Shown here: positions 11,791 to 24,334 of the stretch, piece after piece
Layout of the letters: each line of letters starts with the position of its first letter
How positions within the stretch are numbered: position 1 is the first letter of the stretch
Assembly (NCBI GenBank): GCA_028023455.1
Contig: JAQFVV010000022.1
Coordinates: 7,769,100 to 7,833,099, forward strand
Source of the DNA: Epiperipatus broadwayi
Lineage: Eukaryota; Onychophora; Udeonychophora; Euonychophora; Peripatidae
Length of the DNA: 64,000 nt
Direction of reading: 5' to 3'
Translations under genes and position numbers: made by a program
The notes under the pieces: model-generated
Told to the model about the DNA's origin: nothing
Databases searched by the model: none
The model's input: the letters and a program-made list of their open reading frames with translations, nothing else

Positions 11791-11916
11791 ATGGATCCAT
11801 GGAAAACGGAAAAATTTACTAAATCTTTAAGTAAAATATCTACAAGATGCATCGGGGGAAACAAAGCGCGCGGGAAAAAGCTAGCAGACTATGTTCAAGG
11901 AGATATCAAGAATTAA
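11791..11916 (+). CDS. Small orphan ORF, 41 aa
   Basis: Starts MDPWKTEKFTKSLSK and contains the basic segment CIGGNKARGKKLADYVQG. The coding strand holds GCGCGCGGG, unusual in this AT-rich block. Not recognised; it may be part of an exon or an old transposon ORF. Confidence 0.15.
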   Translation: MDPWKTEKFTKSLSKISTRCIGGNKARGKKLADYVQGDIKN

Positions 11917-14748
11917 TAAGTGTATAAAATATTGAGAAAACTAAGGACCATCGTCGATGAAGATTATTAAACAGAGTTATTTTTTAAATAGAACATTAAG
12001 TGACTGAACAAAAATAAAGTATATATTTTTTTTTAGCTTTACGATGAACAATTTTCAAGCAAGTTCGACAAAGCAGTATCGTAAATATAATTTAATATTT
12101 TTATTTGATTGTATTAAAATATAAAAATTCTATATTAGCTTAGGGAAACATATAAACATGAATTTAAGAATAAGGAGATTTAAATACAATAGCTTAATAG
12201 AATGATAGAAATATTATTATAAAAATAAAATGTATGTATGGAAGTTTTCAATATCTACAAGAAGTAATGGAATGGTGAAGCCTTCAGAATACGATCAAGA
12301 AGATAGAGATCGTTTTGGTAATTGTGATATTATTGATAATGCATAATGTATTTTTTTAGGTCATCTACTAATGAGAATGATGTATGAAAGTTTTTTAAAT
12401 TATAAGTACATTTTATCCAACATTAAAATATATTTGAGATAGTATTAATTTTAAATGTATCAATAAGTTGTTTTAAAAATATAATTAATAATAAGTATCA
12501 TAATAATTATGTGATTCTTTTGAACTTTTATGTTGCAAAATCTTCAGATAATTTTAAAATAGTTGGTATATTATAAATATACGAGATAAGTAGTAAAAGA
12601 TTTTCTTAAGAATAGCTGTATAGTTTGAACTAAAAATGAATTTTATTATTGTTAGAAATGTAGACAGAAAATTGTCGATGTAATGCATAGATAAATCTAG
12701 AGAAATAAAATCGGATAGTGACTTGGTAGTACTAGTGTAGAGGAAACCAAGATGATGTTTTTTTGCCAAGAAATAAGAAAAATCAAATATTTGGATCATA
12801 GTATTTTGTGTGATTTCAGTATAGCTAACTAAGTCCTATCACTGAACACATATATTTTGGACAGTGTTTTTTACGTATCTTTGAAACTTTTTGATGTTAT
12901 ATAAAGCTGAAAGAATAGCTTTAGCATCACTCCTATAGTAGAGGTGGATAGACAGATAAAGGTCACTCCTCTATGGTGTTCTTTAAATTCACTGTGCCAT
13001 CATTGTCAAGTTTTATGACGGATAATATTCTAGTTGTTTTGATCCGACGCATCTATTTTCGCTATCCTTGTTTCATGAATATACATCGTCAGAAAGATAT
13101 TTTTATAGAAATGATACATAAAATAGAAATGAGGCTAGGTTGTTGTTATGTAAGAATAGTTATTTACTAGAATGAGTTAGAACTGTTATTTTAAAAGTGA
13201 AAGTATAAATGTCATAAAGAGATGAAGAATCATATGTTATAATTTAAAAAGTAATTCTGAAATGAATATAAGATTTAAAGGAAAAATCTAAACAAAGTTT
13301 TTAAAGTAATAATAAAATTTTAATATTTTATATGATATTAAAAAATAGAGATTGCATGTTGGTTGAAAAATGATTCAATAATGTGTAACTGATATATGTA
13401 TTTGTGCATGGTATGTTAATGAGTGTAATTACCATACGAAGCAAAGGCTTGGATAAGTATTTGATTAATAATTATTGTATAGTCAATAATAAAACGGAAC
13501 ATCAAAATGTCAAGAAGGGTTTGAATCTTTAGGATTCCATACGAATAATAATATAAAATAGAATTTTATGATTTTGTATAATTTGTACTACGAAAGTAAA
13601 AGTTTTGTAAAAATATAATTTTAAAATTAATAGAGATATAGGGTATTAATGATAATTATTGATAGATACATTTTTGTAACAAGCTAAACTAAAATCAGAT
13701 ATAATAATAGTAATAATACTGTATAAGAGTTAAAAATAAAAATAAGTAGAAATTTAATGTTAAGAGATAAAGTAGTAAAGTAATTTTGTAACAGGAAAGT
13801 AGGGATATCCGATGTAAATAATGTAAATATTGTTATTTGTATAATTATTAATAAACTATGTTGTAAATTTATTTGTAAGCGTCGTGTCTTAGTTATATTT
13901 CTCCACATAGAATGCATGATATCGCAATACACATTTATAATTGCAACAAACATATAATTTTGCACAAAGTAGATAAACATAAAAGTGTTATAATAATTTT
14001 TGAAAAATTTATTTGTATGACAAAATTAAAGGATTATAATTATATCGTTTTATTGGTCATAAGTTGGTTGCCACAATATTAAAATAAATTATATGCTAAT
14101 ATTACAACACGTATTTTGATTGTCAGATTATTAAATACTACCACGAACGTAATATTTATTTATTTATTTCATTTAAGAAGAAATAGGATTACATTATACT
14201 ATTATTATCATTATTCTTATTAATTATTGTTAGTTGTTACGTAGTGAATTTATGACATAAAATTCCCTTCTCATAGTTTACTACCGTAATTTAAATCAGT
14301 TTAAATGCAATTTATGAACCTGAGATTTATTTGATTTGATTTTATTTCATTTATTTACTTAAATTATTTAATTGAGCTAGATTATTATTACAAAGAATAA
14401 TAAGATATGATTATTATCTTAACCGTAATAAAAAGAGCTTGGAAAGTCATAAGAATACCATAAGTTGATTATTTAGTATAGTGTTCTTATGCCATTGGGA
14501 TAGTATCATGTGGATATATCTCAATGTAGTCTGTCTCGCTCCCCGTGTCGTCGCTCCCTGTCTCATGAAAATAATAAATTTTTAATAAATATAATTGTAT
14601 TTATATTTTAAAGTTTAGAGCTAGTAATAAATTAATTTCATTCTTTTTGTCAAGACTGAGCTAGAGAGTGAGAACCCGGAATATATTTTAAACAACATTG
14701 TTATTATAAATTGTTTTCTATGGAGACGACGGGGGAGGAGGGTACAAT

Positions 14749-14764
14749 ATATATATATATATAT
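14749..14764. repeat. (AT)n run at the 3' end of a LINE
   Basis: Eight or so TA units directly abut the 3' end of the minus-strand RTE-like element, in the place where RTE elements usually carry a short tandem repeat tail. Confidence 0.7.
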
Positions 14765-15064
14765 CATCAACCATTATCAATCCACTGCAGGATGAAGGTC
14801 TCTCCAAGTTCAATCCATCTTTTCATATCTTTAGCTTCTCTTCTCCACAAACACTCTTGCACACTTTCTTATTTCATCCATCCATCTCACATGTGGTCTC
14901 TTTCTGGGTCTTTTACAATCTCTTGGAATCCAGTTTAAAATTTCAATTGTCCATCTATTATCATCTCTTCTAGCAATATGTCCAGCCCAACTCCACTTCA
15001 GTCTTTTAATTTTTTTAATGAGGTCAGTAACATCTGTTTGTTCTCTTACCCATACATTGCATTT

Positions 15065-16671
15065 TCAATCTCTTCTTGTTACTCCCAACATGCATCTCTC
15101 CATACTTCTTTGAGTGGTCTGAAGTCTCTGTATTGCTCTTCTATTAAGTGTCCAAGTCTCAGATCCATAAGTAAGAACTGGCAAAACACATTTATTAAAA
15201 ACCTTCCTTTTCAAACACATAGGCATATTTTCTTTTAGTATCAAGTTATTTCTACCAAAAGCACTCCAACCAAGTTTAATTCTATGATTAATTTCATCCA
15301 TTATGTTTCCATCTGTATTAATAATCTGACCAAGGTATTTGTAACTGTTAACTTCTTCTAACTCATCATAATCAATCTTTATTTTCATATTTTGAGAAAA
15401 TCTATTAAACATTACTTTAATCTTTTTAACATTTATCTTTAGTCCTACTTTCCTACTTTCATCTGATAACTCCTGCAACATTTCCTGTAGCTCTAAAGCA
15501 TTATTTGCAAAAACAACTACATCATATGCAAAATCTAAATGACTTAAATAATCTTCATTTACTTTCATTCCTTTAGCTTCCCATTTTAATCCACAAAATA
15601 CTTCTTGCAGCACTGCTGTAAAAAGTTTTGGAGATACGGAGTCACCCTGTCTTACACCCTTTCAATGTTGATTTTCCTACTATCATTATTTAATCTAATT
15701 GTTGCTGTTGCATTTTTATAAATATTCTTTAAAATATGACAATATCCTGGATCTACACCTTGATGATCCAATGCTTTAATCACTGAAGAAATGTTTATAG
15801 AATCAAATGCCTTTTCATAATCTACAAATCCTAAGCATAATGGCAACTCATATTCATTTGTCTTTTCTATAACTTCTCTCAATACCTGGATATGATCTAC
15901 TGTACTAAAACCACTTTTAAATCCAGCTTGTTCTCTTGGTTGGTGGAAATCCAGTGTTTTCTGTAGACGAGTTGTAATTATCTTAGTAAAAATTTTGTAT
16001 AAAACTGATAAAAGACTGATAGGTCTGTAATTTCTAATATCTTCTTTATCACCTTTTTTAAATATTAATATTAATACTGCATTCTTTCAATCATCTGGTA
16101 CATTTTTATCATTTAGACATTTGGTATATAACTTTGCTAAAAAAATTTCTATTTCTTCACCTGCTTCTTTTAATATATCAATTATAATTCCATCATTACC
16201 TGGAGCCTTCCCTTTCTTCATAAATTTAATTGCATGTCCCACTTCCTCATTCAAAATTCTGGGCAATTCGGAAGATATAATAGGTATAGGAGGCACTTGT
16301 TCTTTAAAACTATATAATTCTTGATAGAAGTCTTCTACACATTTTGTGATGTCATCTCTCTTTCTAGTAATAATGTCATCTTTTTTTCTTATTGCAGATA
16401 TAAATTTCCTACCAATACCAAAATGTTGTTTTACACTCTTTAGACTCTTATTTTCTTCTACAGCTTTCCTTGCTAGTTCACAATTATACTTTCTTATATC
16501 ATTTTCAACTCTTTTCCGCACCATTTTACAAAATTCGAGATATTCAATCTTTTTTAATGCATCATTGTTGTATATCCTCATATTCCTTTTTTTCTTCATA
16601 AATTCTCTAGTCTCAGTAGAAATTTTATTGGCCAATTGCTGCTTTTTTCTACCAGCTATCTTTGTTGCAGT
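15065..16671 (-). pseudogene. Reverse transcriptase domain of RTE-like LINE, broken
   Basis: Segments: 16635-16087 (182 aa; helical linker, then [17 protein letters not shown], an RT N-terminal motif), 15882-15652 (GFVDYEKAFDSI, motif A with its catalytic Asp), 15613-15065 (motif C region, then KYLGQIINTDGN, VLTYGSETW and VTRRD). Motif C reads FAYD where the copy at 43031-45184 has FADD, so the first catalytic Asp is Tyr. Frames change near 16087 and 15652, and a stop follows VTRRD. Downstream minus-strand sequence still reads as the WVREQTDVTDLI and RWTIEILN parts of the C-terminus. Confidence 0.85.
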
Positions 16672-16803
16672 TTTAAAAGTGTATCAGTTATTTTCCTATT
16701 AATGTCATTCAAATCTGAATCATATTCAAAATCTACTAATACTTGAAACTGATTTTTAAGTTCTAATTTAAATTCATTAGAATGTTTCTGAAGATTAGGA
16801 ATA

Positions 16804-17575
16804 TCAACTCCTAAATATTGTTTTTCTTAATAATTTTTGTCTCTTTAGTTTTGCATTAACATGTATCTTACATCTTACTAATCGATGATCACTTCCTCTG
16901 TTAAATTTATTAAGAACATTACAATCTTGAAATATGTATTTTCTGTTAGTCAAAATATAATCCAATTCTGCTGTACCTTCATTTGGATGCGTCCATGTCC
17001 ATTTCCTTTTAACAGTTTTCTCAAAAAAAGAATTCATAATGTAAAGTTTTTCTTTTTCTGCAAACTCCACAAGTCTATGTCCTCTCTCATTTCTATTACC
17101 ATAACCAAAATTACCTACAGCATTTTCATCTTTCATTTGTTTACCAATTCTAGCATTAAAATCTCCCATAACAATTTTAAAATGTTGTTTACTCTGATCA
17201 AAAACCTTTTGTACATCCATATAAAAATCGTCTATAACTTCATCACTATGAGAACTTGTTGGGGCATAAACCTGAATTATCTGCATTGGTATCTGCTATT
17301 AAGTTGTAAAACTAATCTTGCCACTCTGTCCGATACACCATCAATCTCCACAATATTGTTCTTCCACTTTTTATTTATAATGAATCCTACTCCACTTGTA
17401 TTTCCAATATTTGTGCCTTTATAATAGAGTATATGTCCACTTTTTAAATCAATTGTTTCTTCATCTTTTCTTCTAACTTCATAAAGTCCAATAATGTCCC
17501 ATTTAATATAAAACAGTTTTTTTTTCTAACTCTTGCAATCTTACTTTATTTGAAAGTGATTTGCAGTTGTAAGTA
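16804..17575 (-). pseudogene. APE-type endonuclease domain of RTE-like LINE
   Basis: The open part 17286-16804 (160 aa) has IIQVYAPTS, the MGDFNARIG motif (catalytic Asp and Asn) and GSDHRLV (catalytic Asp-His). These are signature motifs of apurinic-like endonucleases in LINEs, which nick target DNA for target-primed reverse transcription. Upstream, another frame reads TYNCKSLSNKVRLQELE, IIGLYEVRR and GVGFIINKKW, the N-terminal half of the same domain, so a frameshift lies near 17287. A further frameshift near 16805 truncates the ORF after RKTIFRS; the other frame continues as VDIPNLQKHSNEF. Confidence 0.85.
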
Positions 17576-17949
17576 CTTAAATAAAAAGTCATCATCAAAT
17601 GGCAGGCTGAGTCCGCAATCAGGGATTCTTAGCACCTCCTGCCTTGGCCACCAACCGCTGCCTTGGTTGGTGACTTTATAGCCTCCTGGGAATAAGAGCC
17701 ATGATTTATTTTTGTCTGTCATGATTATATATATTGGAAAAAATAAAAGCCAATAAACTCACCATGCTGGCTAATGCATGTTGGTGAGCAGCCCATCCAT
17801 ATCATATACTATATGAATAATCACATAGTAATAACAGTTGCAATGACAAGAACATATGGAGTGGACATTAGGAATTTTCTCGGTTCCTTTCAGGCCTCCA
17901 AGAAAAATCAAAGGGTCTCCTTTCAGTTAATAGCAAACTCACATTAATG

Positions 17950-18890
17950 CAATAATTATATATATATTAAAAAATTACACTTATCAGATTTTTAAAAAAT
18001 ATATATAATCCTGTCTAATAATTAATTTATTAATAAATAAATAAATAAATTGTCATTTAATTGATTATCACATTTTTGTCTTCCATTTATTGCTAGGAAA
18101 ACAAAACCACTTTTTTTTTAAACATAAAACTTAACCCCCTTCACTGCCTTTTCTCATTTTCCTATAAGTTTAATAAAAAGTTGTAAGCAAAAAATATTTT
18201 CCAATTTATAGAAAATGAAAAAAGGTGGAGCTCGACTTTTGATCTAATAATTTTTATCGCATAAAAAAAAAAACTGCATACAAAGATATTAAGAAGAAAC
18301 ATGAATCGCATAACTTCAAAATCGCATTAAAAAAATCAGCATAAAACGAGACCCATTAAATATATAAAAAAAGAAATTATAATCAGTGTTTTTTTTTTGT
18401 CTTTGGGAAAAAAGAATGTCAGAATTTAGTCAATGCAAAAGGTGTAGTGGGTAGAAACCCCTAGTAAATATGTTTACATGAAATGAACACAGCTTAATGT
18501 ATATGTAATTAAGTAAAGAAACCAGTTTCTGTCTAAAGCTATGGATAAATAGCACTTTAAATCTTGAACCAAGCACTAAGAATAGAATAAATCCATTCAT
18601 TATTCAAGCCTTTTATAATATATAAGTCTACCATTGGTGAAAATTCAAAATTAAATCAATATATCAGCCAGCTGGGATATGACATTTTATAATAAAATAT
18701 ACAAGGATAGAGGTTATTAAAAGAGATATTTTATTTTCATCTTTGCATAGTTAATTATTAATCTAATAATTATTAAGAGCTATATTTCATCTGATATGTT
18801 AATTTCAATCTGAAGTTTCAGCAAGATTAACACAAGTAAGCTTATACTTGTCAAAAGCTCCAAAAATAGATGGATTCATTCAATTAATCT
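17950..18890. other. No recognised feature
   Basis: A-rich DNA with homopolymer T/A runs near 18110, 18260 and 18390. No gene, tRNA or named repeat was recognised. Confidence 0.4.
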
Positions 18891-19034
18891 TTTATTCAAC
18901 ATTTAGAATTTTTCCACTTAATTACACATATATAGAAATGAGGAGATAATACCCATTAAACAGAAACATTTAACTTTTGATGTTGAACAATTCCTGAGGC
19001 AAAGTAAGTTTTTCTCATAAACCTATAATAGCTT

Positions 19035-19254
19035 TTTATTGGTCTCAGGCAAAACTCTCTATACATATTGCCACTCAGTGCAAGCTAGAGTAATCAATGG
19101 ATGCCAGAAGGCTTGTGCATAAAATCCTCATCTAATGCCTACTCATCCAATATTCCCAGACTAGTTTTTGGCTTATGGCCTTCGTCAGTGAGGAGCCTTG
19201 GATCTGAGAGCACTATACCTAGAAATTGTAATCATGTGATGTTTATTGGTCTCA
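19035..19254 (+). mobile_element. Family A retroposon with 13-bp TSD (A2)
   Basis: TTTATTGGTCTCA occurs at 19035-19047 and 19242-19254. The 194-bp insert starts GGCAAAACTCTCTATACAT and ends AATCATGTGATG. The right arm of the surrounding palindrome lacks the insert, which acts as an empty-site allele and confirms the boundaries. A shorter related fragment lies at 19401-19462. Confidence 0.85.
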
Positions 19255-19400
19255 AAGAAAAATGATCTTTTACTTTTAAACCCAAGTTCTAATATGGATT
19301 TGAATCCAGAAAGCTATTTACTATAGATGTGAGGATGTAAAAGAATATCTTTTTTAACATTCTGCAAATATTTTTACCTTCTCCAGAGAGTTGTATATGA

Positions 19401-19462
19401 ACAGGCAAGACTCTGCATGTAGTGGTGCACATAAGAAAATGGTGATCATGTAATGTGAGAGT
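19401..19462 (+). repeat. Family A, internally deleted fragment
   Basis: Joins an ACAGGCAAGACTCTGCATG start to the family 3' segment ATAAGAAAATGGTGATCATG, leaving out the middle. Confidence 0.5.
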
Positions 19463-20472
19463 TATATATGTTGAATTAAATATTTATGTGGATTTTATTA
19501 TATAGAAATTAGATAATATCCATTAAATAGAGAACATTTAACTTTTGATGTTACTAAACAACTATCAATTGCAACTAACTGAACAATTCACAAGGCAAAG
19601 CAAGTAATTGATAGTTTATTAGTAACATTAAAAGTTAAGTGTTTATTTAATGGATATTATCTCCTCATTTCTATATAATAAAATCCATATAAACATTTAA
19701 TTCAACATATAAACTCTTTGAATAAATTAAAAATATTTGTAGAATGTTAAGAAAGATGTTAGTCTTTCACATTCTCACACCTATAATAAATAGTGTTCTA
19801 AGTTTAAATCCATATAAGAACTTGGGTTTAAAAGTAAAAGAGAACCTCTTTTGCTTTGAGACCTCCAACAAAAGAACTATTACAGATTTATGAGAAAAAC
19901 TTGCTTTGCCCCAGGAATTGTTTAAAGTAATTGATGGTTTCTTAGTAACATCAAAAGTTAAGTGTTTATCTATTTAATGGATACTATCTCCTCATTTCTA
20001 TATAATAAAATCCATATAAATATTTAATTTAATATATATTCAAGATTAAGACATATCACTGTACAATAAATATTTTAAAATACTCTCTAATCCAGCATAA
20101 GATAATAATTAATAAGAAAAGAGCAGCTATCTCTTCTTGTGCTTCATTTATTAATATAGAGGCTTGTCTCAAACACTTAGGTTACAAAGAATGAAATGTA
20201 ACTAAATATGTTTCAAATTGATCAAAAAATGGATTTCTAATTATTCTATGTATCTGTTATCAAGATGATTAGTGCACAATATTTATAATATTGCATAGAA
20301 AGTTTTTAGATAAAGGAGGTTATAGCTTGATAAGTTGCAAAAAAAATGGTTAAATTCTATATAGTTTTTATATTGTATCTTAAAAATCACAATAATGTAA
20401 AGAGTTAACCATAACCATCAGAAAATTAACATCTTAAAGACTGTTTAGCATATCATATTTTGGATACAATAT

Positions 20473-20584
20473 GTCAAGCATTGTTAGCTGAGAGGTCATC
20501 GCACCTGCCTTGCAAGCAAGTAGTTGGTTGCAGATGGGTGTGGGTTCGCATCCCGGCCGATGCTATGACATATGAAAAAAAAAA
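20473..20584 (+). mobile_element. tRNA-derived SINE family S, copy S1
   Basis: Folds as a tRNA: acceptor arms AGCATTG and CGATGCT pair over 7 bp; A-box-like TTAGCTGAGAGG; anticodon arm CCTGC-CTTGCAA-GCAAG (anticodon position TGC); a long variable region of about 19 nt; B-box-like GGTTCGCATCCC. It ends ATGACATATG plus A10. Two similar copies (30601, 50774) with direct repeats mark it as a retroposon. The long variable arm suggests a class II (Leu/Ser type) ancestor although the anticodon position reads Ala. No clear duplication flanks this copy. Confidence 0.8.
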
Positions 20585-20589
20585 GTAAC

Positions 20590-23580
20590 ACAGTCATGCA
20601 TTATATTATGAAATGCATCTAAATATGCATGTGTGCACATATAATACATACTTCTGCCATTCTTATGACATGGAATGTGAATTCAGGTCAGGTTTTAATT
20701 AGGTATATATTTTTTTCCAGATAGCTAGCTCATAGTCAATCTAGCTAATCATCCAATATGGGTCAGAAAATGGATTCTTAATTATTTTTAGCTAGAGAAT
20801 AAAATAAGAATAGAAACTGCTCTAATCTTCATCAATCCAAAATTTCCAAAACTAGTGAATACAGTTCCCTTATTTACTCTTCCTTGGTGAGGGCTGTTAA
20901 AAAGACCTTTGTCTTGCAGTGGATTATTTAAAAATTGTTTTATCTATCTATATGTATGTTTACAGATTTTTTAAAAATTTACTATTAATTGTATTTTTAA
21001 AATAATTTTTATTTGTTTTGTTGTATCTCAAGTAATATATTTCTTGTCTAGCCTTTTCCACAATATATCTATTTTTTTGTCAGAAAGATTTCATACATAT
21101 GATACTTTTAAATTTCCTGTTTTGTTTGTCTACAATATAAACATAACGATTTTCTTAAGTGAATAAAAAATAACTTTTCTTTCAGCGATCCAGTCGTTTC
21201 TCATTTCTCTCATGTCTAATAGACAGTATTTGTTTTTACTTAATAATGCTGGATGTTGCCACCCTCTCCTCTTCATCATAGTTTAAAATCCTTTTCTTAA
21301 AGTCCAGAAAAGCAATAGTTTAATACCACAAAAGTGTTTTATGACCTAGACATACTTTTCAGTGTGGAGTGACATTTAGCATTTTTTGACTTTCTCTCCT
21401 TTAAAAATTTTAAACTATTAATGATGTACTTTAAAGGATGTGCAAAGATTTTTATTTAATCCAGGTGTGACAATAGACAGATGTGCTTATGCACATTAAA
21501 TATGCATGCACGTGCAATTATTAATCAAACATTTGGTATGAACATTTAAATTTTTTTGGTCACGGGGGTCAAATTATTATTCCCTCTGCCGCAAATATGT
21601 ATGTGTGGGTATACATGATCAATAGAAAGAGTAAATTGCAACTAGTCTGTACCAATATCTTATTCTATTTATAAATGTTATATAAGATAAAGTTTTGTTG
21701 CTTTGATATATATATATTCCAAAATGCATATGCATAAAATTGGTGTAAACATTTCATGGTATAGTGATAGCACATATTTCTCTTATGGTCTGATAACATG
21801 GTTTGAATCCAAGATAGATAAAATTTAAAAAATTTATTCAGGCTCCAATCAGACTTATTATTATTATTTTTTTCAGATAGCAACGTCATTGCCAACCAAA
21901 GTGCATCTAATATTGATCAGTAACCAAATATCTACCTGTTTTTAGCATAATAAAACAAAATCAAACGTACACCATTCAATAATTTATAAGCTGGTAATTG
22001 GGTGGCTGATGGTGGTATCTTTATCTTGCAGAAGGTTGCTGAGAACCCGTTTTTGCCTTTTTATAAAAACGTGCACCCACTTTTGTCACAGTCCTTTAGT
22101 CGAAAAAATAGTTAGCATTCTAAATACCAATACTGTCATTACCTACAATATTAATGGATTATTTTCTGGTTATATAGATTTTAAAGACTTATATAAAGAT
22201 CTAAGAAAATATATATTCATTTGGTGCTGTATTAGAAGTGCTAGGAATAATCAGCTACCGTAGGGGGCGCTTCAATGAAAAACAATAGAAAAACCTTAAA
22301 TTTTCCATAAGTTAAATATATAGAATCTAATTTTAAACTAATTTAAATATATAGATAGATATTTTTCTCTAAATTTTTAATATTATTACTTTTTATTGGG
22401 TAGCAATATTTATTTCTAAATTCTAAATCAAAAAACACAGTCATAAAAAGGGTAGTAGGGTCGCTATTCAAGACCTGTTTTTTTTTAAATAAGAAAACTA
22501 AACAATAATGCAAATTTAAAGCTTAGATCTATTTTCATATTTAACATAAATTGCAATATTTTAGTTTTACTCGAAAACAAAAATTATAATATTTTGCAAT
22601 GTTTTTTTTTTTTTTTTGCATTATGTTAATACTATTATAATAATTATAACATTATTTGTTTAAAATTAATAATTTGTATTCTATCAATTATCAACATGTT
22701 TACTTTATAAAATGCCAATATCATTAAATTTCTCATTTCGCTTTTCAGAATATACAGCATTGTCATAAATGTCTGATATTTCTTTTAGTTCAATTAAAAC
22801 CTTTCCATATATCTTTATCATGTGGGGCATAAATCTTTATGTAGTTAATTAGTGTTTTGACAAATTGTTTGATAATGATATTTGTTTTCTTTTTCTATTT
22901 TTTTTGTATTTGATGATATAAATGGGTATATTCTTTTCTGAAAGTTTTGTATTGGATCTGATTTGGTTTATACTGTGTTAGTCTGTGAATGTGTTTTTTT
23001 TTTTTTGCTTGATTTGATCCTGTGATGATAGCATTATTTGTACAAATTCTTTCTTTCATTTATATAGTAGTGCTACAATATTTGTCATTTGATTAGTCAT
23101 AAAATAGAATATTATCTAGCACATTTCTGTTTAAGTAAGATCTATATTATTGTTCCTCTTTTTTGTACTCTTCTATGAATAAATGCATACAAATCTGATC
23201 TACAAAGCATTGCAATAATGTAATAAAGTAAAAAAAATGGAAGTTTTAGAGGTGAGAATTTTGAGGAAAATGAAAAAATTAAGTAGAAAAAAAAGATCAG
23301 TAATATAAAAATATTGAAAAGATTAACTGAAAAAAATATTATTTTTTGAAGAATTAATAAAAAAATAAAAGAAAGTGGATTAGGCACACAATTTGAGATA
23401 GAAAAATGATGAAAGATACACTGGTATAAATTTGCAAAAAATACGAGGAGCAGAAGTATGAAAAAAAAAGTGTAACGAAGAAAATTGCCATGCAGTTTTG
23501 AAAAATAGAGCAAGAAAAAAACACCAGTTCATGTGATCTGGATTGAAATGTGGGACTTTTTGGCATCTAATTATTGGTAA
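20590..23580. other. AT-rich sequence, no recognised gene except a weak ORF
   Basis: Homopolymer T runs occur near 22600 and 23000. The plus frame 22009-22263 (84 aa, starting MVVSLSCRRLLRTRFCLFIK) is preceded by a pyrimidine-rich tract and TTGCAG and ends next to GGGGGCGC; it has no recognised domain. The remainder shows nothing I can identify. Confidence 0.35.
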
Positions 23581-23584
23581 TGAT

Positions 23585-23665
23585 TATGAGTATGACTGTA
23601 CTTGCAGGTGATGGGGTGAGAATAAATGCAACTAAAACTAAAATAATATAAATGGAAAAAATAAA
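23585..23665 (+). pseudogene. Decayed reverse transcriptase fragment
   Basis: A plus frame reads MTVLAGDGVRINATKTKII. MTVLA resembles the sequence after the RT catalytic YADD, and GVRINATKTK resembles the downstream RT motif D (GLKINVRKTKVMF in the LINE at 43031-45184), with the part between apparently deleted. No other RT motif is readable nearby. Confidence 0.4.
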
Positions 23666-23731
23666 AGTTTAAGAGAAATCAGGAATCTATAATACTTACT
23701 GTTTTTATATATTTTTGAAATTGGTTAACTT

Positions 23732-23763
23732 GATGATGATGATGATGATAATAATAATAATAA

Positions 23764-23857
<94 letters not shown>

Positions 23858-23876
23858 TATTATTATTATTATTATT
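23732..23876. repeat. Compound trinucleotide microsatellite
   Basis: Ordered blocks: (GAT)6, (AAT)4, (AGT)about 13, (AAT)about 23, then (ATT)about 8. The AAT-to-ATT change makes a self-complementary end. Any Ile/Val-rich frame through it is an artefact. Confidence 0.95.
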
Positions 23877-24334
23877 AAAAAAAAATTAGAAAAAAAAATT
23901 AGAGTGAAACATATAGTGGATAAATGAGCTTTTAATAAATTAAAAGATTAGAGTTAGGAATAGCTTGTAAAGTAACTTGTCTGAAATACTGCCTTATATT
24001 TGTTTTGTTTTTTCAAAATCTTCATTATATATAAGTAAAAACAGAAATTTTTAGCAGCAAATGAAAAAATAAAAATTTTGCTAGAAAGCAAAATTGGTTA
24101 AAGGACAAAATAGAAACATTACTCTTATACCAATTATTCTTATTAATTTATTGATATTGACTTAAATGTATGGGTGTATGTATTAATTTATTTCCAGTAG
24201 TGTGTTGATTTTTTAAAATAATGTATGCATATTCAAAATTTATAAAATTAAAATTCTTAATGAAAATATGATTCTTACAAAATTACAAAAATGTTTATGA
24301 AATTTAAGGACTCCATTTTAATCTTGCTTTAGAG

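Larger units (their letters stand above)
10490..14740. other. Repeat-poor AT-rich block, no recognised gene
   Basis: There are fewer identifiable repeats here than elsewhere in the window. Small open frames exist (two listed separately), and a local CG-containing patch occurs near 11855-11880. The minus-strand frames at 11125-10835, 12799-12554 and 13980-13684 are hydrophobic, as AT-rich DNA tends to give, and match no family I know. Confidence 0.4.
14764..17940 (-). mobile_element. RTE-like LINE, near full-length but inactive (copy 2)
   Basis: Order on the minus strand: probable 5' UTR (about 17940-17590, with GGTGGCCAAGGCAGGAGGTG), AP-type endonuclease (about 17575-16805), linker with a slippery heptamer (16671-16677), RT (about 16635-15070), C-terminal domain and 3' UTR. 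The 3' end reads CTGCAGTGGATTGATAATGG next to an (AT)n run. The 5' limit is uncertain; sequence upstream of 17640 is assigned by continuity only. Several frameshifts and stops and a mutated RT active site make it a pseudo-copy. It is the only copy here that keeps an endonuclease. Confidence 0.85.
18895..20045. repeat. Nested large palindrome (family I fold-back)
   Basis: The outer left arm (about 18930-19047 plus 19255-19375) is the reverse complement of the right arm (about 19745-20045): both hold GAAATGAGGAGATA, CATTTAACTTTTGATGTT, TTTTTCTCATAAA and ACTTTTAAACCCAAGTTCT or their complements. An inner fold-back (about 19475-19735) carries a second pair of the same arm. The left arm is interrupted by a family A insertion (19048-19241) with a 13-bp duplication. 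Confidence 0.8.

Noticed and set aside
14711-17424. Plus-strand frames opposite the LINE (for example 16346-16702, 16885-17424)
   Set aside because: Antisense shadows of the minus-strand endonuclease and RT.
20473-20580. A functional tRNA-Ala gene
   Set aside because: The T stem is imperfect, the variable region is too long for tRNA-Ala, an A-tail follows, and two further dispersed copies with target duplications show it is a SINE.
22009-22263. 84-aa frame preceded by a splice-acceptor-like TTGCAG
   Set aside because: No family recognised, no matching donor or neighbouring exon; kept only as a remark.
23715-23927. Ile/Val-rich 70-aa frame
   Set aside because: A microsatellite translated, with no independent coding evidence.
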